From Bursaphelenchus xylophilus (taxonomy: Eukaryota > Nematoda > Chromadorea > Rhabditida > Aphelenchoididae), in NCBI GenBank assembly GCA_904066235.2, contig CAJFCV020000006.1:6758001-6822000 (forward strand): a DNA stretch of 64,000 nucleotides. Direction: 5' to 3'. The notes beneath the pieces were generated by a model that searched no databases, had not been told where the DNA came from, and worked only from the letters and a program-made list of their open reading frames with translations. Both the position numbers and the translations under genes were made by a program. Positions 38,163 through 52,863 of this stretch are shown here, piece after piece; positions within the stretch are counted from its first letter, which is position 1, and the number at the start of each line of letters is the position of its first letter.

Positions 38163-41100
38163 ATGACCTCCACCATGTCAAGTGCGATCTTAGAGGGTCT
38201 GAATTCGGATCCCTTCAATTTGAACATGACTCCTTTGTCGTTAGAATCGATGAGTAATCAGAAATTACTCCAGACATTGAGTGATGTCCTTGTTTGGATC
38301 CAGGGTACTGAGAGTGTGGATATCCGATCAGAATCCCCCGAAGAGACGGCTATAAGAATATTAAATGCTCTACGAATCCTGAAGTATCCCCCACCGAGAG
38401 ACGTCGAGCAAATGTAGGTACCTCCCCGAGAAAGTAATCATCTTCTTCTAGGCAAGCATGGAGACTTGATATCCTGGAGGGCCACAAACAAGCCATATAT
38501 CCAATATTAGAGTGGATATTTCATGACATTGACAGGCTTAAAGAGAGGGTTTACCTTGCCAATTATCTGACCCAGATTGATGTCCCAGTGGAAGAACAAT
38601 CACCAGATGTTCAGCAATTAATGAATCGAGTTCAGCAAAAAATGGAAGAATTTAAAGTAAGCATGTTAGAGTGCTTCCTTATTTATTGCTTAGACGCTAC
38701 ACTCAAAAATTGTGGAGATCCGAACCGATTTCTCTCATGCCGAAGACATCAGAGCGGATCTGAAAGCCATGTACGAAGAGAAAGAACAACTTCTAAAGTC
38801 GATTGAAAGAAGCAAACAACGGATCTCCCATAGAAGTAATCTCCTCAACGAAATCTCACTGGCCAGTAGATTCCGACAAGTCACCGAAAGCTATAACGAT
38901 CTAGTTTTCCAACAAGATGAGCAGAGAAATGCGGTAAGCAGAAGGTGTAACAGAATTTATTCTTAGCTTATCAACGCCGAACAACGAGCTCAGAGATTGA
39001 GAAGAGTTCTGAACGAAGCAATGAAGGAAAGAGAGATCATGGATCCCACCAAACTGACACAAAAGTTCAAGGTAACCACAGCTCGGGTCGCGACATATCG
39101 GGTCAATGATACCGTTTAATATTTTCGCTTCGGGACTGGGAAAAAAGAATTTTTGGTGAATTTGAAAAAATGTTTGAAATGTTTTCGCTTCGGGACTTGG
39201 GAAAAGGATTTTTTGAAGAATTTGAACAAATTTTTCAAAAGTTTCCGCTTTTATTTGCATACAATGATTACGACTATCTTCTTACTCCACTCTCTGGCAC
39301 TTCTGTGTTTAAATCCCGTGCTTCCAGCTAAAAACATAAACAATGGAGAGGATTTTCTTATTTGCTCGTCGAATATAAAGCGACGAGCTTTATATTTTAT
39401 ATAAGCACTATTTTGCTAAAAAATTATACCTCAATTCTCAAAAAAATCTTTTTTCCGAAGTACCGAAGAGAAAACATTTCAAAAATTTTTTCAAATTCAG
39501 GCTGCCGTAATTACCCTTGACATTTTCATTCCAAATTTGTAAAAAAAGTAATGCCTTGAAGAATAACTATAATAACCGTCATTTTTTTCTGCCCTTATAA
39601 AAGTTTCGTATAGCCAAATACTTGATAATTTTTGGCGCTACGGCGTTTCGGGTCAGGGACAGCTCGGGTCGCGACAGTTCGGGTCAACGACATTTCGAGT
39701 CAACGATAGATGTTCGCTTCGGGATTGGGAAAAATAATTTTTGTGAAAATTGAACAAAATTTTAAAATGTTATCGCTTCGGGACAAGAAAAGAAATTTTT
39801 TTTGTGGAGAGTCGATCTGAATGTTACAATTTTATTTTATAGAGTAAGGTAAAAATCTAATTTTTGGAATTTTTTAGATAAATATTTGATTTAGGGGTAA
39901 TTGAGATTTATTTTTTGCATTTTTTTATTTGTCACCCTGTAATCTCAAAATTTTGTTCATTTTTTGATTGTTACTTTTATCTGAAGTATTACTGTTAAAA
40001 GGTAATTTTTCGAAATTATTCCGCTATTCCGGAAGTGTCCGAATTCCGGAAATGTCGCGGCGCCATCTGCGGAACTTCTTCCCTCCTGCAGTAATCCTGA
40101 TAAACTTTTTTAGCAAGAAATTGACGTGAATAGATATTTGGTCGATGAGAAACTCAAAACGGACAAAGAACATCTAAAACATGGCATCGAATTAGTAAAT
40201 AAGATCCTCTCGACTGCCAATGTTAACCAGGACGACATAAAAAATATGACCAAGCAGGTATTTCTGAGCTGGGTATTTCATAAAATTATGCTAGATCGAT
40301 GACTTAAATCAAGAAATCAAAGAATTGATGTTGGAACGAGACAAAAATGATCAGGATGAGGAGGATAAATTGAGTATTTATCGCCACCAAAGTGCTGGAG
40401 TTCTGAGGAAGAAAGCGGCAGTAGCTGATGAACTAAATTCATTACGGTAGGATTAAACATAACATACAGAAATTATGTATAATTAAGACAAGAACTGTCA
40501 TACCTTGAGGATGCTGTTTCACAGAAGAAGACCGAGATAATGCAAAAAACTGGGAATGAAGAGTTTATTACGTCTGTTCAGGTAACCTGTATGAATAATA
40601 TAAATGATCACATTTCAGTTCAAAAAATATGTAAACAAGATGAGAACGAAAAGCAACACTTACAAGAAAAAGAAATTGGAATTGGATACATTGACAAGCG
40701 AAATGAACATCTTAAGCAGAACAGTGGACATCTTGGATAAAAATTGGGAAGATCTTAAGGAGCAACTGGTATGTTATACTACTCCAGCGATATTAAGTTA
40801 AAGGTCTCTGCCGGGAGAGGGGTGATTGAGAATGAAGATGTTAGATTGGGGACCGCAGAAAGACCAAAGACGGCCAAGCCTCATAACACAAACTTGGTTG
40901 AACTGAAGAATATGGTTAAAGAATTAAGCGATGAGGTAGTCACCAAAAGAAATGAGATCGATCAGTTGGCCGGACAAGTCCAAGAGACCTCGCATAAAAG
41001 AAGAGTAAGCGGGAATACTAATAATTGTTTGTTATAACTATATACAGGGTGGGCTACTCGAAACTACCAACCTTATTTCGCAACCAGGTTTTTTAAAAAA

Positions 41101-42356
41101 TTGCAATGATTTTCTATTGAGTTTCTCGGACTTGGAAAATATTCGGGTCTTGGCTAAACGAAGCTCTTATAAGTAGCAGAAAAAAGTGACGACAGTCAAT
41201 GGAATAGTCGCGATTATCCCTCAGGGCATTGCTTTTGTTTTCTGGGGTAACAGGCTTAATTAACCGAAATCTTTAAAAATGCGAACAGATGGGCAAGACG
41301 GTCTACATGCATGAAGACATCCACCCCGAAGATACATTGCAAGTTTTTAGGCCCAGTTTGGTCGAGAAAACAGCTTTCTTTCTGATTCGTCCAACTTGGT
41401 ACTTCGCTTAATTGAAATATGCCTTTAGCGCGCACTTGATACGGCCGTAAAGATTTTTTTTATTCTTTTTCATCGAGTTTGGCGACTTTTTTCTATCAGT
41501 TTGTCGGGAAAATAACGGCGGAACGTCGCGCCTTGGAATCGCCCATCATCGCTCTGCGACCGATAGCCGCGGCTGGGGATTTGGTGCGCGATAGCGGCGA
41601 GGCGAGACATTTGCTGCGACAATCCGCCGTTATTTTCCCGACAGACTGATAGATGGAAATCCAAAAATTTTCAATGTCCGAGAAACTCAATTGAAAATCA
41701 TTGCAAAAATTTTCGAACAATAAGTTTCACCAGTTTTGGGCTCTAAAATTTGGAATGAAAATGTCAAAGGTCAGCACGGGTGCCTCCGTCAACGTAGACA
41801 TATCCTACTTTGTGGACATAAATGGGGCATCTCAGCTTCAATTTGATAAAGACTTATAGAAATTGGTGCATTATTGGCCGAAAAAGACGTAAAGTAAGGT
41901 TGCTAGTTTCGAGTGGCCTACCCTGTACGATTTCAGAACGAAAATGAAAGCATTTTGGAAAAAAAGAAAAGGATAAAGGATTTCAAAGAAAATATTGAGA
42001 ATCAGAAAAACGACTTAAATAAGGTGAGATTTAAAAGTTTGTAGTACTGTATATCAATTCAGGAGATTAGAGCCCTCAAAAAGAATTTAACAGAAATTGA
42101 ATTAAAGAAGGACAGGTTGTCCAGAGACATTCAGAGATACACCTGGTTCCAAGGAATTGTCAACAAACCGAATGCAGAGAGAGAACTGATGAACACTTTC
42201 GACAAACAGAAGCATGAAGCATTGGTAGAAGTCGAAAGGATCAATACAAGTCTTAAGAATTTTGGATCACTTTCGGATCCAGCAGAACAAATCGTCATGT
42301 GGAAGTCACTCATACAGCTGTACACTTTGAAATTGGAATTACTGAAAAACAAGTAA
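38163..42356 (+). CDS. ift-81: Intraflagellar transport protein IFT81
   Basis: IFT-B complex subunit that with IFT74 carries tubulin along cilia. Exons: 38163-38413, 38452-38656, 38694-38933, 38967-39071, 40114-40257, 40295-40446, 40488-40581, 40619-40768, 40804-41004, 41937-42023, 42063-42356 (640 residues; human 676). The N-terminal calponin-homology tubulin-binding domain shows LLQTLSDVLVWIQ, RILNALRILKY and AIYPILEWIF. The rest is coiled coil and includes FKKYVNKMRTKSNTYKKK, a signature closely matched in human IFT81. Two introns (39072-40113 and 41005-41936) are inflated by repeats and a MITE. In nematodes this gene is expected to act in ciliated sensory neurons. It starts 263 bp after the golgin stop. 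Confidence 0.94.
39115..39830. repeat. Direct-repeat cluster in an IFT81 intron
   Basis: The unit cgcttcgggactgggaaaa followed by about 40 T/A-rich bases recurs near 39126, 39186, 39715 and 39775, about 60 nt apart within each pair. A second unit, cagctcgggtcgcgaca, occurs near 39079 and 39660. It looks like a decayed minisatellite-type repeat. No coding content. Confidence 0.65.
41045..41925. mobile_element. Foldback MITE with TA duplication in an IFT81 intron
   Basis: The left end (CAGGGTGGGCTACTCGAAAC at 41045) mirrors the right end (GTTTCGAGTGGCCTACCCTG at 41906-41925) with one extra base, and both are flanked by TA. Internal arms pair as well: gagtttctcggacttgg near 41119 with ccgagaaactc near 41681. 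The core 41494-41662 is a further palindrome opening ctatcagtttgtcggg. There is no transposase. The termini place it with the CAGGGTGG family at 4157 and 8556. Confidence 0.82.
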
Positions 42357-42662
42357 GATGGTGTCACGCATCTTGGTCATCCCTTTACAGAAAGGGAAGC
42401 GAGTTACCCCTTGGAGATACACAACCGGAGCTACTGTAATTGCTCGGATCTATTTTTTACATCTTCAAACGAAATAATGAGAAAATAATCCTTGGCATTC
42501 TGCAATTTTTAAAATAAATTTTGTGTTTTCTATTTGGAATATGCTACCACAACAATTTATCCCTATTGAAAAGCGAGAATTTAGCTAATCCGCGCCATTA
42601 TTTCTTGAATTTCTCTCTTTATGGAGTGAGATCAATTTTCTTCTTTGAGTCCCATCAGTTTG

Positions 42663-44455
42663 ATGATGGACGATATGGCCGACTTTTCTCTTATTGTCCA
42701 ACTTAGTAGGCGAGAATTAATCCATGTATTGGAGTCAATCCCGGGCCAGAAAGACCTTGTGGTGGAGTCAGGTCTAATGAGACCATTGGATAAGATAGCA
42801 TCGATGAGTTTATTGATCGAACACGGAGTCCCTCGAGTACAACAACTCAAGGTAGATGGGACTATTTCCTGGGATCCCAATCTCCAAGAACGGGTGTTCG
42901 TTTGTCGCTCAACAATAGCAAACATGAGGAAAGTAGCGGAATATATTCGTGCCGACTCCTCTCGCACTTATCACATGGTTATGGTCGATAGGAACAGGAA
43001 CATTTGTGGAATCGAGCTGGAGAAGTATGGAGTCTACGGGCAAATCTACTTCCACGAACTGAACTTGTATGTGGTCCCCCTGGAATCGGATATTTTCTCG
43101 CTGGAACTGCCAGAGCCTTCCATCAAATCAACGAATGATTCTTTTCCGGCGATGGCAAGGGCCCTTTGGCAATTACAATGTCTTTATGGGATTATCCCAG
43201 TCTCATATGACTTTGGAGAACAGGCGAAGAAACTGGAACACAATCTGAAGCAGATCTTCTTAGAACAGGGAGAACCCACAGCCTCAGCTGATCGCCCGAT
43301 TAGTCACATGATTGTGTTTGACCGTAATCTAGATCTTCCATCTGTTTTGTTAACTGGATTAACATACGAATCTATGCTAAATGATTGTTTTCAGTACTCT
43401 TGTGGAAAAATTATTTTTGGAGAAGCGGTAGAAAACAAACTGAAGAATAAGAATAACAGCGGAAAGAGTAAAGCCTACAGTTTAAGTAATTCAGATGTCA
43501 TCTTCTCAGCCATCAGAAACAAGCACATGACTTCCGTGTTCCCATTTCTCAGCACCAAAGCGAAGACTCTTCAATCTAGTTATGATAAAGCTAGTGGTGA
43601 GTCCTGTTGTCTTTAGGCATTTTTTTGATTTTAGCTATGAGCAAAGTGGATGAAGTTAAATCATTTGTTGCCAATGAATTAAAGAGCTTGAAGGAACAAC
43701 ATAAACTGCTCGAGGTTCATATCTGTGCTTGCGAAACGGTACTTGAGATGAACAAAGGCTGTACTGAGCGGTTGGCGGTCGAGCATTCGATAGTTAAAGG
43801 GCTCTTTGAACCTTCAGAAGTTATGAATTATATCGAGAACTTAGTGTGCAGGCAGCATACTCCTTGGCAAGTTCTCCTCTTAATGTGTCTGTGGTCTATA
43901 TCCAGCAATGGAATTCCTTTCCGACATTTCTCGACCTTTCGAACCTTATTCCTGCATGCTTATGGGTACGAGCATCTGACCACACTCTTCCATCTTGGCT
44001 CTGCAGGCCTTCTTATAGAAGCGGCCAGTCCCAGTACGATGGGATTTGGACAAAGAACATTAAGAGCAGTCAACACAAATTTCAACCACATAGCCAAATC
44101 GTTGGAATTGATCCCAAGGACCGGGTCCAACTTTAAATCGGAAGCCAGCTATGTCTTTTCTGATGCCTACACTCCCGTTATAATCAGAATTCTGGAGTTG
44201 TTAGTGGATGAAGGATGGGAATCTGCTTCGTTAAGGAAGGCCTTTAAGGATGTCTACACCAGCTGTTCCAACCCGACCACTCCGAAGCCTGATAATCGCA
44301 TTAGAAAGGCAATATTGGTCTGTTTCCCTGGCGGAGTTACATATTCGGAAATCGCCGCTCTACGTAAATTAGCTCAGGACAAAAACTTTCGCATAATTAT
44401 CATCACCAGTCATATCATTTCACGGGAGCATTTCCTCATAAGCTATACTGAATAA
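42663..44455 (+). CDS. vps-33.2: Sec1/Munc18-family protein VPS33B
   Basis: SM protein that with VIPAR/SPE-39 guides SNARE-mediated fusion at endosomes. Two exons, 42663-43596 and 43635-44455, give 584 residues (human VPS33B 617). Conserved stretches include LIHVLESIPGQKDLVVESGL, MRPLDKIASMSLL, the domain 3a segment TSVFPFLSTKAKTLQSSYD and the C-terminal KAILVCFPGGVTYSEIAALR. The N-terminus matches VPS33B better than VPS33A. The intron between the exons is 38 nt. Two tandem ATGs are possible; the first was taken. It starts 306 bp after IFT81 on the same strand. Confidence 0.92.
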
Positions 44456-44509
44456 CAAATTGTTTGTTCTGATTGTAAAAAGAATATTTATTTTTTATGT
44501 ACAAGTAAA

Positions 44510-45060
44510 TCACTTCAAAGAATTGATGAATGAAAGGAGAGAGGAATCTGGAGTTAAGGGCCCCTTGCCGTCGTCAAATCCCGCTAACTTTCGCAGTTTA
44601 TTCCCTCGGTTTTTAGATTTGTTTGTTCTTTTATCCATTGAAAGAAAAGGAGAAGGTTGAGCCGGTTTCTCGGAAGGCACGAAAGGAGAATTCTTATCAA
44701 GTGTGATCTTTTTTTGCTTCGAATCGTTCCCCGTCTTTCTCTTCAAACGAATGGAGTCCAGTTTTGATTTGCAAGCGTCACATTGGATTGTAACCCTAAA
44801 CAAAAACGAAAGTGGTAGTTTCCATTGTGCTACTTTCCCCGGCCAGACAAGATAGCTCTCCCCTACCTTTTCTTCGAGAAGAGAAACTGAAACCTCCTCG
44901 CAGCGCACGACTTGCACAGATCTGACGGAATCTGTTGCTTGAGAGCCCTCAGGTTCACATTGACATCGCCTTCGATTCCGTTATTCACCCTCAACTTCGA
45001 TAGCTTCGTAAGATACACCTTTCGCATTTTGTCCATTGGGTCATCCTCATCTACATCCAT
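44510..45060 (-). CDS. Small zinc-ribbon-like basic protein (C18orf21/RNase MRP-subunit-like, tentative)
   Basis: Two exons on the minus strand, 45060-44867 and 44795-44510, give 159 residues. Two CxxC pairs (DLCKSCAARR and IQCDACKSKL) are spaced like a zinc ribbon, preceded by an N-terminal helix with LTKLSKLRVN. The C-terminus is basic, Ser/Pro-rich and ends SLLSFINSLK. This order resembles C18orf21/UPF0711 and the Rpp21/SNM1 group of RNase P/MRP subunits, which also end in a conserved Leu/Phe-rich tail. The resemblance is from memory and weak. The splice junction falls between the two CxxC pairs. It converges with VPS33B, 54 bp between stops. Confidence 0.6.
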
Positions 45061-45239
45061 CTACAAGAAGACTCAACGATACAGTCTTCACAAGATGAAA
45101 AATACGAACTCAGACTAAACTAGCACCAACCGAAGGAAAAATCCAGAATTTAAATAGAAAAGTTTAACGAATAACAATAGTTTTAAGGAATAAATTCCAC
45201 AAAACAAATAATTGAGGGAGGGAATAAGGCATCGTCTGC

Positions 45240-47469
<2,230 letters not shown>

Positions 47470-47887
47470 CTTATATCAATTAGACGAGCCAAAAAACAGG
47501 AAAATAACGATTTTTTTTGATTTTTTAGGTTTTAGCAAATTAAAATTTTTTTGTTTTTTATTTTTAATATTTTGGGGCAGGGGACCCGATAGAGAGCGAA
47601 GCAGAAGCACACTCACTCAAACGGGCAAAACAAGAATGGACGGGAATAGGAAGGGTTCCAACTCGTGATGAAAGCGCCAAGTCTTACGCACGGTGCGTCT
47701 CGCGGGTCCTGCCACGAAAGCAAAAGACCGCCCTTTTTAAAAAACGATTTCAAGAAAACCCTTCACGTTCGGTCCACGGTTGAGATGGCCTCCCGAGCTG
47801 CGCCCGCGATTTGAAATTCGCCGGCGACATCTTATACGAAATAATACCAAATTTTGTAATAATCGCCTCAGGGCTCTAACAAGGGCT

Positions 47888-48100
47888 CGGCAAAACCTCG
47901 TCCCCTGGTTTCTTCTTGAAACATATACCATTTGAAAGAGCGTAAAAAACTGGTCTAGGATCACCTCGAATTAGCTGCTATTATTCACTTACACGCTGGC
48001 TAGCGAGCATTTTTTAGTTCTAGGCTTGTCTCACCCTTCTTTTGGGGTAAGGCGCTTCACAAGGAGGACCTGCGGATCAGGTTCGAATCCCCTTTTGATT
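47888..48100. repeat. Dispersed repeat with tRNA-like B box
   Basis: 47888-47941 matches the repeat in the TWK intron at 25931-25985. Further right, ggttcgaatcc near 48083 fits a Pol III B box and is followed by cccctttt and ttttttaaac, which could serve as a Pol III terminator. The upstream part does not fold into a tRNA. It is probably SINE-like. Confidence 0.4.
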
Positions 48101-48344
48101 TTTTAAACTTTTTTAACTATGTTTCTCTTGGGTTACAGGACCTACAACATCGCGCAATCGCTCATTGAGTAAATCGACCCCGCGTAAATTGCGGGACCAA
48201 GTTTATAGTAGGTCAGTTTCATCCTTGAAATTCATTCAACCATATTTGATGAATTTGATTTTAAAATAATTTTAATTTTAAAAAAGAGAGTTTTTTCCAA
48301 CTCGAAGTTAACACGACCTATGCATAGGCCTATGATGACGCGAT

Positions 48345-49850
48345 TTGCATGCATTGAAAGAGCGTTTTTTACAACTCGGAGGATGGCCCGGACATTTCGA
48401 AAAAACGACCGACTCAGAATCTTTTGATATTTTGCATAGTTGTTGTACTATGATAGCTAAACGTCAGCATGAAGTTTTAGTTTTGAAAATTACCGTATAC
48501 GGGGATTACGGTAGGTACAATTTTCGGAAAGATTGGGTCCGTGTGTAAAAACTCCAAGGAGTAAAAGGGCGAAACTTCGCTGTGTTACGTTTTCGACCAT
48601 GGGAAACATTTTCATAATTGACACTTTTGCCGTAGGATGTAGCCTTCGACTACTTTGAAAAATACCAAGGTACCATATTGAACGTAACTTTTTTGCAGAG
48701 AACTTGTCTCAACTTTTGAAACCTCTCAAAAATACTTTGACATAAATGTAACAACATATCAAAAATGCACGAAAATAAAAGGGGTGGTTTTGGAGTTATG
48801 GCACTTTGGATGTAGCCGGTACCGTATATCAAAATTTTAATTTTTTCAAAATCGGTGTAGAACAGCCGAAAACCTTGTTCATGTACGTTTTCCACCATAA
48901 GGATTGACACTTTTTTTGTAGGATGCAGTCTTCAACCGGTATGAGAAATATCAAGATACCATGGTCAATATAACTTTTCGGCATTCTACTTGTCTCAACT
49001 TTCGAAACCTTTCAAAAACACCTTGACGTATGTGTAACAACATATCAAAAATTTAGGAAAATAAAAGGGGTGGTTTTGGAGTTATGGTACTTTTAATCTT
49101 GATCATACAGTACACCGAACTTTCGTTGTGATGCTGACATCCGAATTTGGAAGATTCCACTGTCGTATGGCACACACGACTCTAAACCGTGGTAATCGTT
49201 ACAAAAAATTGAAGAAATCGCTGATCTTGCTGTTACAGTAACCAATTATCTGCGCACGATATGTTACAGTATGTTTAGGCCTAAATTTTCTGAATTTCCC
49301 AGTGAAAATACTTTTTGAGGGTCGTACAACATACATAAAAAATTACATTTTGTTTTTAAAATAATCTACATAAAGTTTGGCCGAGAATAAATCGAGGTGT
49401 ACTGCATGTCCAACATTCAAAGTGCCATAACTCCAAAACCACCCCTTTTATTTTCGTGCATTTTTGATATGTTGTTACATTTATGTCAAAGTATTTTTGA
49501 GAGGTTTCTAAAGTTGAGGCAAGTTCTCTGCAAAAAAAGTTATATTCAATATGGTACCTTGGTATTTTTCAAAGTAGTCGAAGGCCCTACGGCGAAATGA
49601 AAATGTTCCCCACGGTCGAAAACGTAACACAGCGAAGTTTCGCCCTTTTACTCCTTGGAGTTTTTACACACGGACCCAATCTTTCCGAAAATTGTACCTA
49701 CCGTAATCCCCGTATACGGTAATTTTCAAAACTAAAACTTCATGCTGACGTTCAGCTATCATAGTACAACAACTATGCAAAATATCAAAAGATTCTGAAC
49801 TGGTCGTTTTTTCGAAATGTCCGGCCCTTGTTATGAGAAGCTTCAATCTG
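48345..49850. repeat. Large foldback repeat between PABP and guanylate cyclase genes
   Basis: Left arm about 48345-48830 and right arm about 49410-49850 are inverted copies with very high identity. Both encode the same spurious peptide on opposite strands (for example KITVYGDYGRYNFRKDWVRV). The loop contains a diverged direct copy of the inner arm (48880-49100 resembles 48610-48830; ggggtggttttggagttatg recurs). There is no protein that looks functional. A transcript through it would form a hairpin of more than 400 bp. Confidence 0.85.
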
Positions 49851-50019
49851 TAAAACACTCTCTTTTAAATGATCTCTTACAGCCTGACAAACACTTCTTA
49901 GTTTTGTATTTTTATTTGTAGGGCTTCGTATCATTTTGAAACAGGGTGAACTTCCAATTTATTAAAATCTCAAGGGATTAGATTACAAAACAGAGATCTC
50001 TTTCCATGATAAAAATTAA

Positions 50020-52566
50020 TTACATCATTCTACAAGCTGCTGAACACAAACCACCGTTCGAAGAGAAGCTCTCAACGTCCTGAAAAGCAAAGATTTGTGG
50101 TTGATTATGAAGAGAGCGATTACAACTCGTACTTTTTCTTTTTTGCCATTGACGCCGTTTCGTTGATCGACATTCTGAGTGTGGAGTTCAAGATAGCCAT
50201 CAAGCGACTGGTCGGTTGCCCTCTCTCGTTCACAAAGTTCCCAAACGCTCTTGCGTTCGTTCTTATCCAAGAAATACGTCATCACCGGTTCTTTACCCAT
50301 CTTGAGATCGACCATTCCACGCTCAGAAAAGGCGAATCCGGAGTTTGTTTGCAGGGCCCGGGAACGACTACTTTCGCTGACATGAATACGGCAAGGCACT
50401 CCTTGAGACTCCATTCTGTTGGCGATATTTACAGTATCCCCAAAAAGACAATATCGGGGCATCTTGACTCCGACCACTCCAGCGACCACAGGGCCGCTGT
50501 GGACGCCGACTCTGATCCTGATGGACTGGTTCTTGTTGATCGGGCTGACCACCGATTTGGACTCCATCAGCATCCCAATGGAAACATCCAAGATCTTCTC
50601 GGCATGGTTAGGGCATTCTTTGGGGACTCCTCCCACAATCATATAAGCATCCCCAATAGTCTCGACTTTGTAGACATCATGCTGAAGTAATTGTTTTGTA
50701 TTTTTACTTTTCTTAACCTACCAACCCAACCAACCGGTCAAATCTCAAATATAGATCGTTTAGAAGATTAACAACGTCATAAGGAGTACACATTGCACAA
50801 ATGTTTGTGAAGGTGACAATATCAGTAAAGAGTATTGTCGAATCCAGGAACTCAGAGGCTTCAACGGTGGCGCCTTGTCTTAGGCTTTCAGCTACAGAAG
50901 GCGGCATTAATTCACACAACAGCTCCTCGGTCTTCTGTTTCTCGGCTTCCAATTCTGAAGCCATCTTTTTCAAGTTCCTGGTTGTTTCTTCAAGACGACG
51001 GCTATAAGAATACGCATGTAACTTCGTATGCTGTAATCCCATCTTACTTTAGCTCGACTTGAGACATCCTGGATTGATTAAGCATAATCAGATCCCGAGT
51101 TGAATCGTGTCTCTGGATATCCGATATGAACAAATTCCTGTCCATCAACTCTCTAATGGAGGTTACGTTCAGAGAGCACATAAAGACCAGATAATTGTTG
51201 TTATCTACACTGATCATAGCACCTTTCAAGGTAATCGGGAATTGACTGATGGCTAGATCTACGCCTGTGGGCTCGGCATTCGGATCTGCATTATCTTTCA
51301 TTTGGAACACAAACATGCTGTTTCGGAAGGTCATAATCGAATCAAAATTGAGAGGGATCTCAGGATGGGTCAGGTGTAAGATGTCTGTCAGTTTGGTCTC
51401 CCCTTTTTTGATAAAAGGAAATGTTTTCTTCATATGGATTCCAACGTGTTCGATGACAAGATCACGATCAAAGCAGAAATGATGTGGAAATGCATTGCAG
51501 AAGTCAACCATTTTAATTGGGTATTGACCCGCACTCTGAATTAATGCGTCGACTTTTTTGAAAAGACTCCTTAATCGCATACTCAAGAACTTACATTCAC
51601 AATTTCAGCCCCACCAGAGGCAGATTTACTGGCAATAGATCGTGTCGGCTGTCCGGAACTGTTCTCAATCTATAAGTGGTTATTACAGATAAACTTTATA
51701 CTTCCGACATAAAGTTTGGACAATTTTCAATTCGCATTCGTTCATTTTTTGCTGCAATTTCCCGTTTTTACACTAGCGATATGTGTTCTTTCGCGAGGTG
51801 CCTCCAAGTTTTACGCGCGAGTCGGCACAAAAATTTTTGGAAGTTTATGTCCCAATCTCACCCGGGCCCGAGTGTTACATTACAAATACCTGAGTGATAC
51901 TAAAGATGACATGTTCCGTGATCAGAGAGTCCCCATGTTCTTGTTTTCTCTCTTGCACTTTCATGATGACTTCAGTATCAAAAATTCGTCTAACGGCTTC
52001 TCTAATTACTCCCTTAACAATGGGATACAACCCTGATCGTCTTGAATAGTAATGTAATAAAAGCGACCCATCTTGTTGGACTTCACATCGAAATGAAGGT
52101 CCCTTCAGCTTAGTTCTGTATACGACATGGTCAATAAAGTAGTGCAAAGAATCCAATCCATCAAGAAAGCCCTCAAGGTCAGGCGACATGGCACGAAGCA
52201 GTTCATCCCAGCCAGTTTCCATTGTAAATTGTATAAGAAATCCCCCGTAAGCTTCCCATACCTCCTCAATAGGAATGCCTGAAGGGATAAGAGGCCATTT
52301 AATATTGTCTTAACCTACCAATCACAGAACCCATTGCGGCGACCAAACGGAACGTGTCTTCGTCTTTGTAATTCTTATTTATTTCCCGTTCAGTCCCATC
52401 TTCGAACTTTGCGATCTCACTGAAATACATTTCTCTACTTCCGTGAACCTACAGAATCTTCAACCAGGTGTCCCTTCCATACTTCCGAGTCACCAGTTGC
52501 CGATAACTCTCATGAATCCAGCCAAACTACAATAATACGATTAAAAAAATATATTAAACTTACCAT
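50020..52566 (-). CDS. Soluble guanylate cyclase with H-NOX heme domain (GCY)
   Basis: Cytosolic cyclase making cGMP; nematode atypical GCYs sense O2 or CO2 in sensory neurons. Exons on the minus strand: 52566-52564, 52526-52453, 52419-52319, 52278-51890, 51669-51595, 51535-51048, 51001-50722, 50681-50133, 50079-50020 (672 residues). The H-NOX domain has the proximal-His segment [15 protein letters not shown] and the YxSxR heme-propionate motif (YYSRR). The HNOBA domain follows ([15 protein letters not shown]), then a signalling helix and the catalytic domain ([41 protein letters not shown]). Both metal Asp residues and the guanine-specifying Glu and Cys are present, so it should be active. 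Exon 1 carries only the ATG. The last intron is inferred; reading through it would give a different tail. Confidence 0.92.
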
Positions 52567-52863
52567 ATCTCAGGATTTTTACAAGTCCCGGTTGCAGAAG
52601 ATGGACGAAAGGATGATTAAACAATTTGGAAGATGGGAGGAATCAAATCACGCAATGGGGGATGTATAATATTCTGGCACGCTATCAGACACACCTACTG
52701 TAATTAAAGATTCTCAAAATCCTTTACATTCTCGGCTTTAAAATCTTGTCTGTAAATGCATCTTTAAAAGCGAATAACATAAACCAGATACTGAATAGTG
52801 TAGAATAACAAGTTTTATTAATTTTTTAATCGACCACAATATATACAACCATGATGTAGATCT

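Noticed and set aside
48345..49858. Peptides encoded in both arms as a duplicated gene
   Set aside because: The repeated peptide arises from the inverted repeat itself; frames are short and carry no domain.
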